From: Glycocaulis sp050485565
Lineage (GTDB): Bacteria; Pseudomonadota; Alphaproteobacteria; Caulobacterales; Maricaulaceae
Direction of reading: 5' to 3'
NCBI RefSeq assembly: GCF_050485565.1
Contig: NZ_JBJHBQ010000003.1
Location: forward strand, 186,001-250,000
DNA length: 64,000 bases
Position 1 is the first letter of the stretch; each line of letters opens with the position of its first letter. The notes below the pieces were generated by a model that searched no databases, had not been told where the DNA came from, and worked only from the letters and a program-made list of their open reading frames with translations. Position numbers and translations under genes: made by a program. Shown here one piece after another: positions 26,368 to 34,162 of this stretch.

Positions 26368-26624
26368 GGCCTGTCCTCATAAAGGGTTTGGAGTGTGATA
26401 TGGGCGATTTTCGCCATACCTCTTCGAGGCGCGGCGGATTTCATCCCTGACCGCGTCGAGCCGTCCTTGTGGAGGAGTGCTCCACGGCGGCCGTCTCTTC
26501 TTGTCAGGAGCCAAATCCGCTACGCCCCGGCAAGCGGCTGCAAGCCGCTTGCCTCACTTAGCAAAGAGTCGGAGCGAACCAAAGTTCGCTCCGGGGCCCG
26601 AACCTTTTATGAGTACAGGCCCTA
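26365..26624. mobile_element. MITE-like palindromic element, long copy
   Basis: 260 bp with terminal inverted repeats: left TAGGGCCTGTCCTCATAAAG; the right end read on the minus strand is TAGGGCCTGTACTCATAAAA. TA pairs at both ends fit a TA target duplication. Inside are two perfect 10-bp-arm hairpins (26529-26553, GGCAAGCGGC; and 26570-26593, CGGAGCGAAC). No ORF of transposase type is present, so it is non-autonomous. Both neighbours (kinase and sigma factor) end on its terminal TAG. Likely also a bidirectional terminator. Confidence 0.75.
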
Positions 26625-27173
26625 GGCCTGCTTCTGCTGCGGCGACGACATTTCGCGATGAAGCCAGGCCTTGGCCTTGACCCAGTCGCGCCGCACCGTG
26701 CGTTCGGCAACCGCCAGCAGTCTGGCGGTCTGCGCTTCGGTATAACCGCCGTAAAAGCGCAGTTCGACGACCTCGGCGAGGCGCGGGTTCAACCTGCCCA
26801 GGCGGGTCAGCGCCTCGTCCAGATCGATAAGACGTTCATCGCTTTCCCAATAGGGTGCGATATCGTCGGTGAGGGGTTCAAGGCGTCCCTGACCGCGCTT
26901 GGCCGTCAGCCGCTTGCGCGCGTGATCGATGAGCACGCAGCGCATGGCGATGGCCGAGGCACGCAGAAAATGGTCGTCGTCGAGGAAGCTCTCGCGCCTG
27001 CGCAGTTTGAGCCAAGCCTCGCTTACCAGGGCCGTCGTCTGGAGGGTGTGGTCGGCCCTTACCCGGCGGCGCTCACGTTTGGCTACCGAACGCAGGTCAT
27101 CCCATAGCACAGGGACAAGTCTATCTGCCGCCGCCTTCACCTCGCGCGGCCGTTCGAAACCAAAATCCAGCAT
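26622..27173 (-). CDS. ECF sigma factor of the kinase-linked (ECF43-like) type
   Basis: 183 residues. Region 2 (about 15-85) has DHTLQTTALVSEAWLKL and HFLRASAIAMRCVLIDHARKR, characteristic of the sigma-70 X6/ECF43 group found next to Ser/Thr kinases. Region 4 (about 115-170) holds the helix-turn-helix GYTEAQTARLLAVAERTVRRDWVKAKAWL. In the usual ECF region 2.2 an acidic DAED-type motif contacts core polymerase. Here it reads LQTT, with Thr46 and Thr47 at the acidic positions. In Vibrio EcfP, phosphorylation of a Thr in this place by the partner kinase supplies the charge. No anti-sigma gene is adjacent. It faces the kinase across the MITE-like element. Confidence 0.92.
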   Translation of the reverse strand: MLDFGFERPREVKAAADRLVPVLWDDLRSVAKRERRRVRADHTLQTTALVSEAWLKLRRRESFLDDDHFLRASAIAMRCVLIDHARKRLTAKRGQGRLEPLTDDIAPYWESDERLIDLDEALTRLGRLNPRLAEVVELRFYGGYTEAQTARLLAVAERTVRRDWVKAKAWLHREMSSPQQKQA

Positions 27174-27358
27174 ATTTCAAAACCTTGTTCTTGATGCGCC
27201 CCCGCCTCAAGAGTCCCGTAATGGTATTCGGGTCCGAACAAAAAACTCAAGAAAAAAGCGGCCCTCATGTCCGTTTTGGCCGCGCATTGGCGTTCTACTT
27301 ATTGAAAGCGGTTCGAACCGCACCAGAAATGCCGTGCAATAAGAAGGGGAACCGCACC

Positions 27359-28006
27359 ATGAACATGATCACGCCTGGCTTTTCGCCAATGCTTCTGCCT
27401 GACGGCATGGCCTGCTCGGCGATGGATGTGTTGGGACTGGGATTTGCGGTCCTGGGGCGTGGGCGCAAGGTTCTGATGTCCAATCAGACCTGGACGACGA
27501 TGCTGTCTGGTGCGGGCCGTGGGCTGATCTGCAAGGCTGGCGCGCTCGGCGCGCGCCGCTCTGGCGACATGCAGGCGCTCAATGAGAGCCTCGAAAGCGC
27601 GCTAGCTGGCGAACGCAGCCTGCTACGGATCGAGGATGTGGCCGGTGGCGGTGCCCTTGAAATACTGGCCGCCAGCATGGATCTGCAAAACGGCGTGCCT
27701 CCGCGCGCGGCCGTGATCATCCGTCAGCCGGAAACGGTCTGGCCGGATGCTGACAGCCTGGCAAGCCTCTACAGCCTGACGCCGGCCGAGGCCGGGCTGG
27801 CTGAGAGCCTTGTGCGTGGGGTGGGGCTGGCCGCAGCCTGCCGCGAGCGGGGCATTTCGCAAAACACCGGCAAGGGCTATCTCAAAAGGATATTCGAAAA
27901 GACCGGCGCGCGCCGCCAGAGCGAACTCGTCGCGCTGGTCATGCAGGGCATGTCACCCTTTGCTGCCCATCATGACCCTTCTTCGCCCACGCGCCAGACG
28001 GCCTGA
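27359..28006 (+). CDS. LuxR-type HTH regulator with PAS-like N-domain
   Basis: 215 residues from ATG 27359 (AAGGGGA about 9 bp upstream); the longer in-frame reading from 27185 would begin inside the sigma-gene promoter. N-terminal about 130 residues (MDVLGLGFAVLGRGRKVLMSN) resemble a PAS-like sensory fold without a receiver Asp. C-terminal residues about 145-205 are a LuxR HTH: LTPAEAGLAESLVRG, AACRERGISQNTGKGYLKRIFEKTGARRQSELVALV. It is divergent from the ECF sigma gene and is the only sequence-specific dimeric regulator in the locus, making it the leading candidate to bind the repeated palindrome. Confidence 0.8.
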   Translation: MNMITPGFSPMLLPDGMACSAMDVLGLGFAVLGRGRKVLMSNQTWTTMLSGAGRGLICKAGALGARRSGDMQALNESLESALAGERSLLRIEDVAGGGALEILAASMDLQNGVPPRAAVIIRQPETVWPDADSLASLYSLTPAEAGLAESLVRGVGLAAACRERGISQNTGKGYLKRIFEKTGARRQSELVALVMQGMSPFAAHHDPSSPTRQTA

Positions 28007-28028
28007 CCGGCGGGCTGCGACCAGTATC

Positions 28029-28044
28029 AGACCCGAACGGGTGT
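28029..28044. promoter_or_regulatory. Locus-wide 16-bp palindrome, copy 4
   Basis: AGACCCGAACGGGTGT matches AGACCCGNNCGGGTCT with a single arm mismatch. It is centred 68 bp upstream of the lipoprotein gene start at 28105, the same distance as copy 2 to its plus-strand gene. Confidence 0.6.
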
Positions 28045-28104
28045 CGCGCTGGCCCGCTCTTCGGTGAAAATCCGGCCTCATCACAGCAGTTTAAGGTGGT
28101 CCCC

Positions 28105-28563
28105 ATGATCGATCCGCGTCACGCCGTCCCCGCCGTAGCCATTCTTGGTTTTGTCCTTGTTGCATGTGGAGGCGGGGAGGCGCCTGGCGATGCGCCGTCC
28201 AGTGGTTCAGCTACCGCGAGCTGGGCAGAGGGTGATCTGTCGTTTGAGAGCACGCACTGCCGCGCCATTCCCGGTGGCGATGAGTGGACGATCACCGCCT
28301 CATCGGACCGCAATACCGTGCAGGTGCGCTACTGGAGCGATGATGACGGTTCGTACGACACCAGCAGCGCCGGCGTGACGCTTGAGCTGATGGACGATAA
28401 CTGGCGGGTGCTGGAGCGGTATTCCGCTGAGCAACTGACCCTTGATGTATCGACCGAGAACCGCGCCAGCGGCGAGGTCCGGCTCACGCCTCACCATAGT
28501 CCCGGCGTGGGTGAGATACAGCATCCGAGCGGTGCGGCCCTGCGGTTCGACATCAGCTGCTAG
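28105..28563 (+). CDS. Small lipoprotein of unknown function
   Basis: 152 residues from ATG 28105 (TAAGG 8 bp upstream; GTG at 28096 overlaps that ribosome site). Lipobox FVLVACGGG gives an acylated Cys near residue 21. The linker is Ser/Gly/Ala-rich, followed by one beta domain containing two cysteines (ESTHCRAIPGG and the final FDISC), probably disulfide-linked. No family recognised. The palindrome copy 68 bp upstream and the adjacent LuxR gene link it to the envelope locus. Confidence 0.7.
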   Translation: MIDPRHAVPAVAILGFVLVACGGGEAPGDAPSSGSATASWAEGDLSFESTHCRAIPGGDEWTITASSDRNTVQVRYWSDDDGSYDTSSAGVTLELMDDNWRVLERYSAEQLTLDVSTENRASGEVRLTPHHSPGVGEIQHPSGAALRFDISC

Positions 28564-28917
28564 GGCAGGGCTTTCCGTATGGCCTGAGCGGCGTGAGAAT
28601 AATCCTGCTCGGTCTGAGAACTTCCCGGACCGCTTGCTTGGAAGCTATTGGTGTAATGCGGAACCAGACGCGGATTGAAGCGGGATAGGCAAAGCAGAGA
28701 TAGCCGCCGGCGATCTTGTCTTCGCGGGGAGGCTCTACGCACCAGGATCACGCATCACAAGCCGCGAAGGTGCATTACGCTGTTGATATATCTGATTGGA
28801 TTCACTTGAGGGGAGCCGCCAACCGCAAACTCACGCACCATTTTTGAAAGTACCGCTTTGTCGCATAATAAATATTATGAGAAATAACGAGCGGCGTGAT
28901 CTGCCTTATGGACGCTT
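28564..28917. other. Intergenic region, nothing assigned
   Basis: 354 bp between the lipoprotein gene and the convergent metallo-hydrolase gene. Base composition becomes AT-rich in the last ~130 bp (near 28860-28890). Short ORFs on both strands show no domain, start context or repeat. It may be decayed sequence; no terminator with a T run was found. Confidence 0.4.
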
Positions 28918-29778
28918 CTACACCGGATCTGCGGTGAGAATCTCGCCTGTAGTCTCGGCGATAACGAGCGTCAGCCCGTCATAGCCCGGCCGCACGCCGT
29001 CCGGACAGCGCGTCAGAAGCGCCCGGTAATCAAGATCGATATGCATGTTGGTGAGCACGGTGTGCGCCACGCCGGCGCGCCTGGCCCAGCCGAGCGTCTG
29101 GTCCAGATGCGAATGGGATGGATGCGGCTTGTCACGCAAAGCATCAGCAATCCATAAGCTTATGCCGGAAATCGCATCAAAGGCGCTATCGGGCATCTCC
29201 TTGACGTCCGGCGTGTATGCCACCGGACCGATGCGTACACCGCTGCACGGCACAGACCCGTGATCGACGGTAAAGAAGCGCCCCTCGATACGCCCGCCTG
29301 CCCCCTCAACCGAAAAGCCCGCATCCTGCGGCAGAACCACAGGCTCCAGTATCGGCGGATAGCCGGAACCGGCCGGCGTCTCGAAGACATAGCCAAAACG
29401 CGCAAACAGTGCTTCATATGTAAAATCAGCCATATAGGCCAAAATCCTGGCGTGGCGGCGATAGACGATGGCGCGCAGATCATCAATGCCGTGGGACTGG
29501 TCGGCATGGTCGTGGGTGAAGGCAACGCCATCGAGATCGCGGACACTTTCACGCAGCATCTGAAACCGGAAATCCGGTGATGTATCAATGACAAGCCGTG
29601 TAATTTGCGTGTTATCAGCGAACGCGGAGAGGCTTGTCGCCCGCTCGACCAGCAGCGAGCAGCGGGTGCGGTAATTCTTCGGCTCTTCAGGGTCGCAATC
29701 GCCCCAGTCACCGTCAATGCGTGGCACACCGCCCGACGAACCGCATCCCAGCAGGGTCAGGCGCAAAAGCCCGCTCAT
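28918..29778 (-). CDS. MBL-fold metallo-hydrolase (PhnP-like)
   Basis: 286 residues. LTLLGCGSSGGVPRID at the start and FTHDHADQSHGIDDLR (HxHxDH metal site) identify the PhnP/phosphoribosyl cyclic phosphodiesterase-like branch of the metallo-beta-lactamase fold. Further metal-site residues are seen in FTVDHGSVP and in SHSHLDQTL near the C-terminus. Members of this branch cleave cyclic phosphodiesters or related bonds; the in vivo substrate of the copy linked to TatD is not established. Its ATG overlaps the tatD stop by 4 bp. Confidence 0.9.
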   Translation of the reverse strand: MSGLLRLTLLGCGSSGGVPRIDGDWGDCDPEEPKNYRTRCSLLVERATSLSAFADNTQITRLVIDTSPDFRFQMLRESVRDLDGVAFTHDHADQSHGIDDLRAIVYRRHARILAYMADFTYEALFARFGYVFETPAGSGYPPILEPVVLPQDAGFSVEGAGGRIEGRFFTVDHGSVPCSGVRIGPVAYTPDVKEMPDSAFDAISGISLWIADALRDKPHPSHSHLDQTLGWARRAGVAHTVLTNMHIDLDYRALLTRCPDGVRPGYDGLTLVIAETTGEILTADPV

Positions 29779-30563
29779 GGCGTGACCGTGATGCGGTCAA
29801 ACAGGGCCAAGCAGTTCGCGGTCGTGCGCTGCGCGGTTTCCTCCGCGCTCCAGCCGCGCAATTCAGCTAGTTTTTCAGCAACATGCGGCAGAAAGCTCGG
29901 CTCGTTTCTCTGCCCGCGATGCGGCACAGGCGCAAGATATGGGCAATCAGTTTCGATGATCACGCGGTCGGCCGGCACGATATCGCGGAAGACAGCGCGC
30001 ACATCGTCGGCCTTCTTGAAGGTGATGATGCCGGATGCGGAGAACCACAGGCCCAGCGCGCTCGCCCGCCGCGCCAGCTCTTCGCCGCCCGTGTAGCAAT
30101 GCAGGAGCGCCTTGAAAGCCCCCTTCCCCATTTCTTCTTCCAGCAGGTCTGCCATCTGCGTGTCGGCTTCGCGGCAATGCAGGATGATGGGAAGCCCGGT
30201 GCGCCGTGCCGCCTCGATATGGGCGCGCAGGCTCGCCATCTGCTGGTCGAGCGGGCTGTAATTATAGTGCAGGTCAAGGCCCGTCTCGCCAATCGCCACA
30301 AGTTTGGGGTGGTTGTCCGCCATGGTCAGCAAGGCATCAGCGGTGATATCCGGCCGGTCCTTGGCGTGATGCGGGTGCGCGCCCAGCGTACACCACACAT
30401 CGGGTTGCGCTTCGGCAATCGCCTTTACCGCATCAAATTCGCCCAGACGGCAGCAGATCGCGATGATGGGCGATACGCCAGCGGCGCGCGCGCGCTCCAG
30501 CACCGCATCCAGCTCGCCGTCATAGGTTTCGCCATGCAGATTGGCGTGTGAATCGATGAGCAT
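29775..30563 (-). CDS. tatD: TatD-family metal-dependent hydrolase
   Basis: 262 residues, full length for the TatD/YcfH DNase family. MLIDSHANLHGETYDGEL has a divergent form of the DxHxH opening (HAN in place of HxH). The other metal-site segments are present: GETGLDLHYN, PIILHCREAD, LHCYTGG and ETDCPYLAPVPHRG. Family members are 3'-5' exonucleases or deacylases in DNA/RNA quality control. It sits in the conserved tmk-holB-tatD block, 21 bp after holB. Confidence 0.92.
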   Translation of the reverse strand: MLIDSHANLHGETYDGELDAVLERARAAGVSPIIAICCRLGEFDAVKAIAEAQPDVWCTLGAHPHHAKDRPDITADALLTMADNHPKLVAIGETGLDLHYNYSPLDQQMASLRAHIEAARRTGLPIILHCREADTQMADLLEEEMGKGAFKALLHCYTGGEELARRASALGLWFSASGIITFKKADDVRAVFRDIVPADRVIIETDCPYLAPVPHRGQRNEPSFLPHVAEKLAELRGWSAEETAQRTTANCLALFDRITVTP

Positions 30564-30584
30564 GGGCGAAAGTCCTGTTCAGCG

Positions 30585-31628
30585 TCAGGCGGCAGACTGC
30601 CGGGCGGCGTCATCCAGCAGGGAAAACGCGGCCAGAAGGCTCTGCCTGGGGTCGAGATAGAGCGTTTCGGCTTCACGCGCGAGGCTGGTAATGCGCCGCG
30701 ATGCCTCCGCCCAGCGTCCGGCCTGCGCGGCGTCGCCCGCGCTTGCGGCTGCCCTGGCGCGCCGTGCGCCCTCTCCAGCCATCATGTCGAACAGGACGGC
30801 GCGCGCCTGATGGCTGTCTGTGCCGGTTGCCTTGCCAACAAGCTTCTCGATACCGCTCTGGTCCAGCCGGCCTGATGCGCCGAAAGCAGCAGCCAGATCG
30901 CGCTGCATATCGGCCAGCCCGCTTGTATGAAAGGCGAGCGCCCTGCCCGGTGCGCCCTTGGCGAGCTTTGCCAGCAGCGCGGCCTCATCGCGCGCTATCT
31001 TGTGGGTGTCTACCAGCCATTCCGCGCAGGCGGCCTCATCAGGTGCGCGCAGATGCAGGCGGCGGCAGCGTGAGCGCACGGTCGTAGGCAGACGGCCGGG
31101 CGATGTGACGACCAGTATCAGGATTCCACGTTCTGGCGGCTCCTCAAGACTTTTCAGCAAGCCATTGGCGGCATTGCGGTTCATCTCGTCAGCACTATCG
31201 ATGATGGCGACCCGCCAGCCGCCCTCTGCCGCACGGCGCGAGAAGAAGGACGGGATGCGCCGCGCCTCCTCGATCGTGATCTCGCCTTTGAGCCGTTTGC
31301 GCTGTTCGTCATAGGGGCGGCGCACCAGCAACAGATCGGGGTGGGACAGCGCCTCCATGCGCTGGTTTACCGGGTCTGCGCCGGCATGCGCCAGCGGGGC
31401 TGAAGGGTCGGTCTTCACGCCCAGAAGCCGCCTTGCCATACGCCAGGCCAGCGTCGCCTTGCCGACGCCCTTGGGGCCGGTAATCATCCAGGCGTGGTGC
31501 ATACGGCCAGACTGGATGGCGGATGCCGCCGCCTCCTCGGCCTCGGTGTGGCCGACCAGTGTGTGGACATGGCGCGGATGTGGCAGGCCGGGTTCTGCAT
31601 CGGCTTCTGGCAGGGCGTCATCGCTCAT
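30585..31628 (-). CDS. holB: DNA polymerase III subunit delta-prime
   Basis: 347 residues from ATG 31628, which overlaps the tmk stop as ATGA; a GTG at 31637 is less likely. Clamp-loader subunit: HTLVGHTEAEEAAASAIQSGRMHHAWMI, Walker-A-like GPKGVGKATLAWRMAR, a Walker-B-like segment (VAIIDSADEMN), and a sensor-like segment with SRCRRLHLRAP. The usual tetra-Cys zinc module between these motifs is not evident. Works in the replisome to load the beta clamp. In many alphaproteobacteria metG follows; here tatD follows directly. Confidence 0.93.
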   Translation of the reverse strand: MSDDALPEADAEPGLPHPRHVHTLVGHTEAEEAAASAIQSGRMHHAWMITGPKGVGKATLAWRMARRLLGVKTDPSAPLAHAGADPVNQRMEALSHPDLLLVRRPYDEQRKRLKGEITIEEARRIPSFFSRRAAEGGWRVAIIDSADEMNRNAANGLLKSLEEPPERGILILVVTSPGRLPTTVRSRCRRLHLRAPDEAACAEWLVDTHKIARDEAALLAKLAKGAPGRALAFHTSGLADMQRDLAAAFGASGRLDQSGIEKLVGKATGTDSHQARAVLFDMMAGEGARRARAAASAGDAAQAGRWAEASRRITSLAREAETLYLDPRQSLLAAFSLLDDAARQSAA

Positions 31629-32260
31629 TGCGGCCACCCCAGACGCTGCTCGATGACAGCCAGCGCAGAGGCCAGCACCTGTTCGGCCGGCTGGCCTGCA
31701 TCGATGACGGCGCAGCGTTCCGGCTCTGCGCGAGCAATATCCAGAAAGCCCTGCCGAAGGCGCTGGTGGAAGCTCAGCCCCTTGCCTTCAAAGCGCTGTT
31801 CGCCGCCCCCTCTGGAGCCGGCACGAACGAGACCGGCTTCGGGGTCAAGATCGAGTATCAGCGTGAGATCGGGCGTGAAATCACCCAGCGTCAGGCGGCG
31901 CAGCTGGTCGAGGGTCTCGCCGTCCAGACCGCCAGCGGCGCCCTGATAGGCTGTTGTGGAGTCAAAAAACCGGTCGCAGATCACCCAGCGCCCGGCATCG
32001 AGCGCGGGCTTGATGCGGCGCTCCACATGGTCGTGGCGGGCGGCAAAAAACAGGAGGGCCTCACTGGTGGCTGTCCAGCGGTCTCCGGCGCCTTCGACCA
32101 GCAGCTTGCGGATTTCCTCTGCGCCCGGCGTTCCACCCGGTTCGCGCGTGCGCTCCACGCTGATACTGCGCTGGCCCAGCGCTTCTTCCAGTCCGGCGGC
32201 GAGTGTGGACTTGCCTGTCCCTTCCCCGCCTTCCAGCGTGATGAAGCGTCCGCGAGCCAT
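31625..32260 (-). CDS. tmk: Thymidylate kinase
   Basis: 211 residues. P-loop EGGEGTGKST at residues 10-19, DR(E/T)PGG-type motif TREPGGTPGAEEIR, VICDRFFDSTTAYQGA (DRF/Y) and the LID region DLDPEAGLVRAGSRGG are all present. Phosphorylates dTMP to dTDP for DNA synthesis. Starts 8 bp after the carboxypeptidase stop and overlaps holB, so the genes are co-transcribed. Confidence 0.96.
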   Translation of the reverse strand: MARGRFITLEGGEGTGKSTLAAGLEEALGQRSISVERTREPGGTPGAEEIRKLLVEGAGDRWTATSEALLFFAARHDHVERRIKPALDAGRWVICDRFFDSTTAYQGAAGGLDGETLDQLRRLTLGDFTPDLTLILDLDPEAGLVRAGSRGGGEQRFEGKGLSFHQRLRQGFLDIARAEPERCAVIDAGQPAEQVLASALAVIEQRLGWPQ

Positions 32261-32268
32261 GGACGGCG

Positions 32269-33414
32269 TCAGCCAGCGACCAGATTGACCAGCGCGCTCA
32301 TCGCACGCGAAACCATGCCCTGGCGCGCCACATCTTCAGCCGCCTCCAGCGGGTATTCGCGCGTCCGGCCATCGGGCATGGTGATGACGAGGCGGGCCAC
32401 TTCATCCCCTGCGGCAACCGGCGCAACCAGCGGCCCTTCATAGACGATCTCGGCGCGCATCCGGTCGCGCTCACGCCGGTGCATGGCGGCGCGCAGCGGC
32501 GCGGCGGTGCGCAGGGCGACGCTGCGGCTCGCGCCCATATAGACGTCCGCGCTGCCGATCTCCGCCCCCGCCGCAGCCAGATCCACCATCACGAAATCGG
32601 AGAAGGCGGCGCGCATCAGGCGTTCGGCCTCGTTGGCGCGCTCGCGCATGGACGCCGTGCCGTTGAACACCACGATGCGCCGCTCCCCGCCACGCACGGC
32701 CGAGGAAGTCAGGCCATAACCCGCCTCGCTGGTGTGGCCGGTCTTGAGGCCGTCAGCCCCGTCAAACACGCCCAGAAGCGGATTGCGGTTGGCCTGGCGG
32801 ATGCCGTTATAGGTGAAAGTGGTCTCGCTATAGAGCTGATAGAATTCAGGGTGGTTGCGGATGATGTGCGCGGCCAGACGCGCCAGATCGGCCGCCGAGA
32901 TCACATGGCCTTCTGCCGGAAGACCGGTGGAATTGCGGAAATTCGCTGTTTCCAGTCCGATTTCGCGGGCGCGGCGCGTCATCATGTCGGAAAAGGCTTC
33001 CTCGCTGCCGCCAATCGCCTCGGCGACCACGATGCACGCATCGTTGCCCGACTGGACGATGATACCACGTAGGAGATCGTCCACCCGCGCGCGGCTATTC
33101 ACCTCAAGGAACATGGTGGAGCCACCCGACGCCGCCCCGCCCTCGCGCCAGGCACGCACGCTGACAGGCAGCTCATCGTCCATCGACAGAGTGCCAGCTT
33201 CCAGCGCCTCGAACACCATAAGGGCCGTCATCAGCTTGCTCATGGACGATGGCGGCATCGGTTCTTCGCCATTCTTGGAGAACAGGATTTCTCCGGTCTC
33301 ATAGTCCATGATCAGGGCGTGGCTGGCCGAAGTCTGGAAGACAGGCTCCTGCGCGGCGGCAAGCCCGCCAAAAACAAGAAACAGACCGGCAAGTGCGGCA
33401 ACAAGACGGGCCAT
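32269..33414 (-). CDS. D-alanyl-D-alanine carboxypeptidase (PBP5/6 type)
   Basis: 381 residues. A signal peptide (ALAGLFLVFGGLAAA) is followed by the S11 serine peptidase triad: SMSK at 57-60 (catalytic Ser57), SGN at 122-124 and KTG at 224-226. A C-terminal beta domain (about 270-381) ends without a long amphipathic anchor. Trims the terminal D-Ala of peptidoglycan stem peptides in the periplasm. Lies between rlpA and tmk in a conserved cell-envelope/replication block. Confidence 0.95.
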   Translation of the reverse strand: MARLVAALAGLFLVFGGLAAAQEPVFQTSASHALIMDYETGEILFSKNGEEPMPPSSMSKLMTALMVFEALEAGTLSMDDELPVSVRAWREGGAASGGSTMFLEVNSRARVDDLLRGIIVQSGNDACIVVAEAIGGSEEAFSDMMTRRAREIGLETANFRNSTGLPAEGHVISAADLARLAAHIIRNHPEFYQLYSETTFTYNGIRQANRNPLLGVFDGADGLKTGHTSEAGYGLTSSAVRGGERRIVVFNGTASMRERANEAERLMRAAFSDFVMVDLAAAGAEIGSADVYMGASRSVALRTAAPLRAAMHRRERDRMRAEIVYEGPLVAPVAAGDEVARLVITMPDGRTREYPLEAAEDVARQGMVSRAMSALVNLVAG

Positions 33415-33507
33415 ATTGGCTCTCCAGCATCAGCGGATAAACAGGGGCAATCCATAAAACCGTGCGCCGCGCCTCTCGTCCAGACGGGCGCACAGGTTGC
33501 AGGCAGG

Positions 33508-34068
33508 CTAGTTCGCTGCGCCGCGCGCGCTGGCGGTACGACGCCGGGGCAGGAAGCCGGATACGGCGGCGCGGTCATGCGGATCGGCGGGTCCGAACGC
33601 CTCCACCCTCACCTCCGCTAGACCATCCTCGATAAGGTTCAGAACCTGGGCGGCAGCGCGGCTGAGATCCACTATCCGCCCTTCCACAAACGGTCCCCGG
33701 TCGTTGATACGCACCACCACGCTCGCGCCCGTATCCAGCCGGGTGACACGCGCCAGGCTGCGCATGGGCAGGTCCGGATGCGCGGCCGTCAACTCGTGCA
33801 TATCATACACCTCGCCGCTGGCGGTCAGGCGGCCGTGGAAGCGCTCGCCATACCAGGAGGCAAGACCCGTCTGGCTGCGGCGCGGCGTTTGCGTCAGCGG
33901 ATCGGGCGCGGTGCTGCCGGCAATCGCGACGACATGGGCAGAGCTGCCGGCGGCGAGCGATGCGGCGATGGCGGGGCGGGCCGGTTCACCGGTCTGCGAA
34001 CAGGCCGCCACCATAAGGCCAGCCATTGCGGCACATACGCATAGCCATGGAATGCGGCTTGAACTCAT
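33508..34068 (-). CDS. rlpA: RlpA-family septal ring lipoprotein
   Basis: 186 residues with lipobox LMVAACSQTG near residue 22. The RlpA double-psi beta-barrel follows: TGLASWYGERFHGRLTASGE, LARVTRLDTGASVVVRINDRGPFVEGRIVDLS. Family members are lytic transglycosylases on denuded glycan. No SPOR domain is present after the barrel, as is common in alphaproteobacterial short forms. It heads the minus-strand block ending in the MBL hydrolase. Confidence 0.93.
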   Translation of the reverse strand: MSSSRIPWLCVCAAMAGLMVAACSQTGEPARPAIAASLAAGSSAHVVAIAGSTAPDPLTQTPRRSQTGLASWYGERFHGRLTASGEVYDMHELTAAHPDLPMRSLARVTRLDTGASVVVRINDRGPFVEGRIVDLSRAAAQVLNLIEDGLAEVRVEAFGPADPHDRAAVSGFLPRRRTASARGAAN

Positions 34069-34162
34069 CGGCCATCCTTGCGCCCTGCCCGCCCGGAGGC
34101 TTTGTCAGTAGCAGGCGCTGGGCGCAGCGGCAATCGGTGAGAGGCAATGGAAGCTGTGGCGG

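Noticed and set aside
27185..27358. N-terminal extension of the LuxR-type gene
   Set aside because: Would overlap the divergent sigma promoter; a good ribosome site precedes ATG 27359 instead.
28561..28575. Possible third MITE end (TAGGGCAGGGC at the lipoprotein stop)
   Set aside because: Only the first six bases match; the CTGTCCTCATAAA part and the opposite end are absent.
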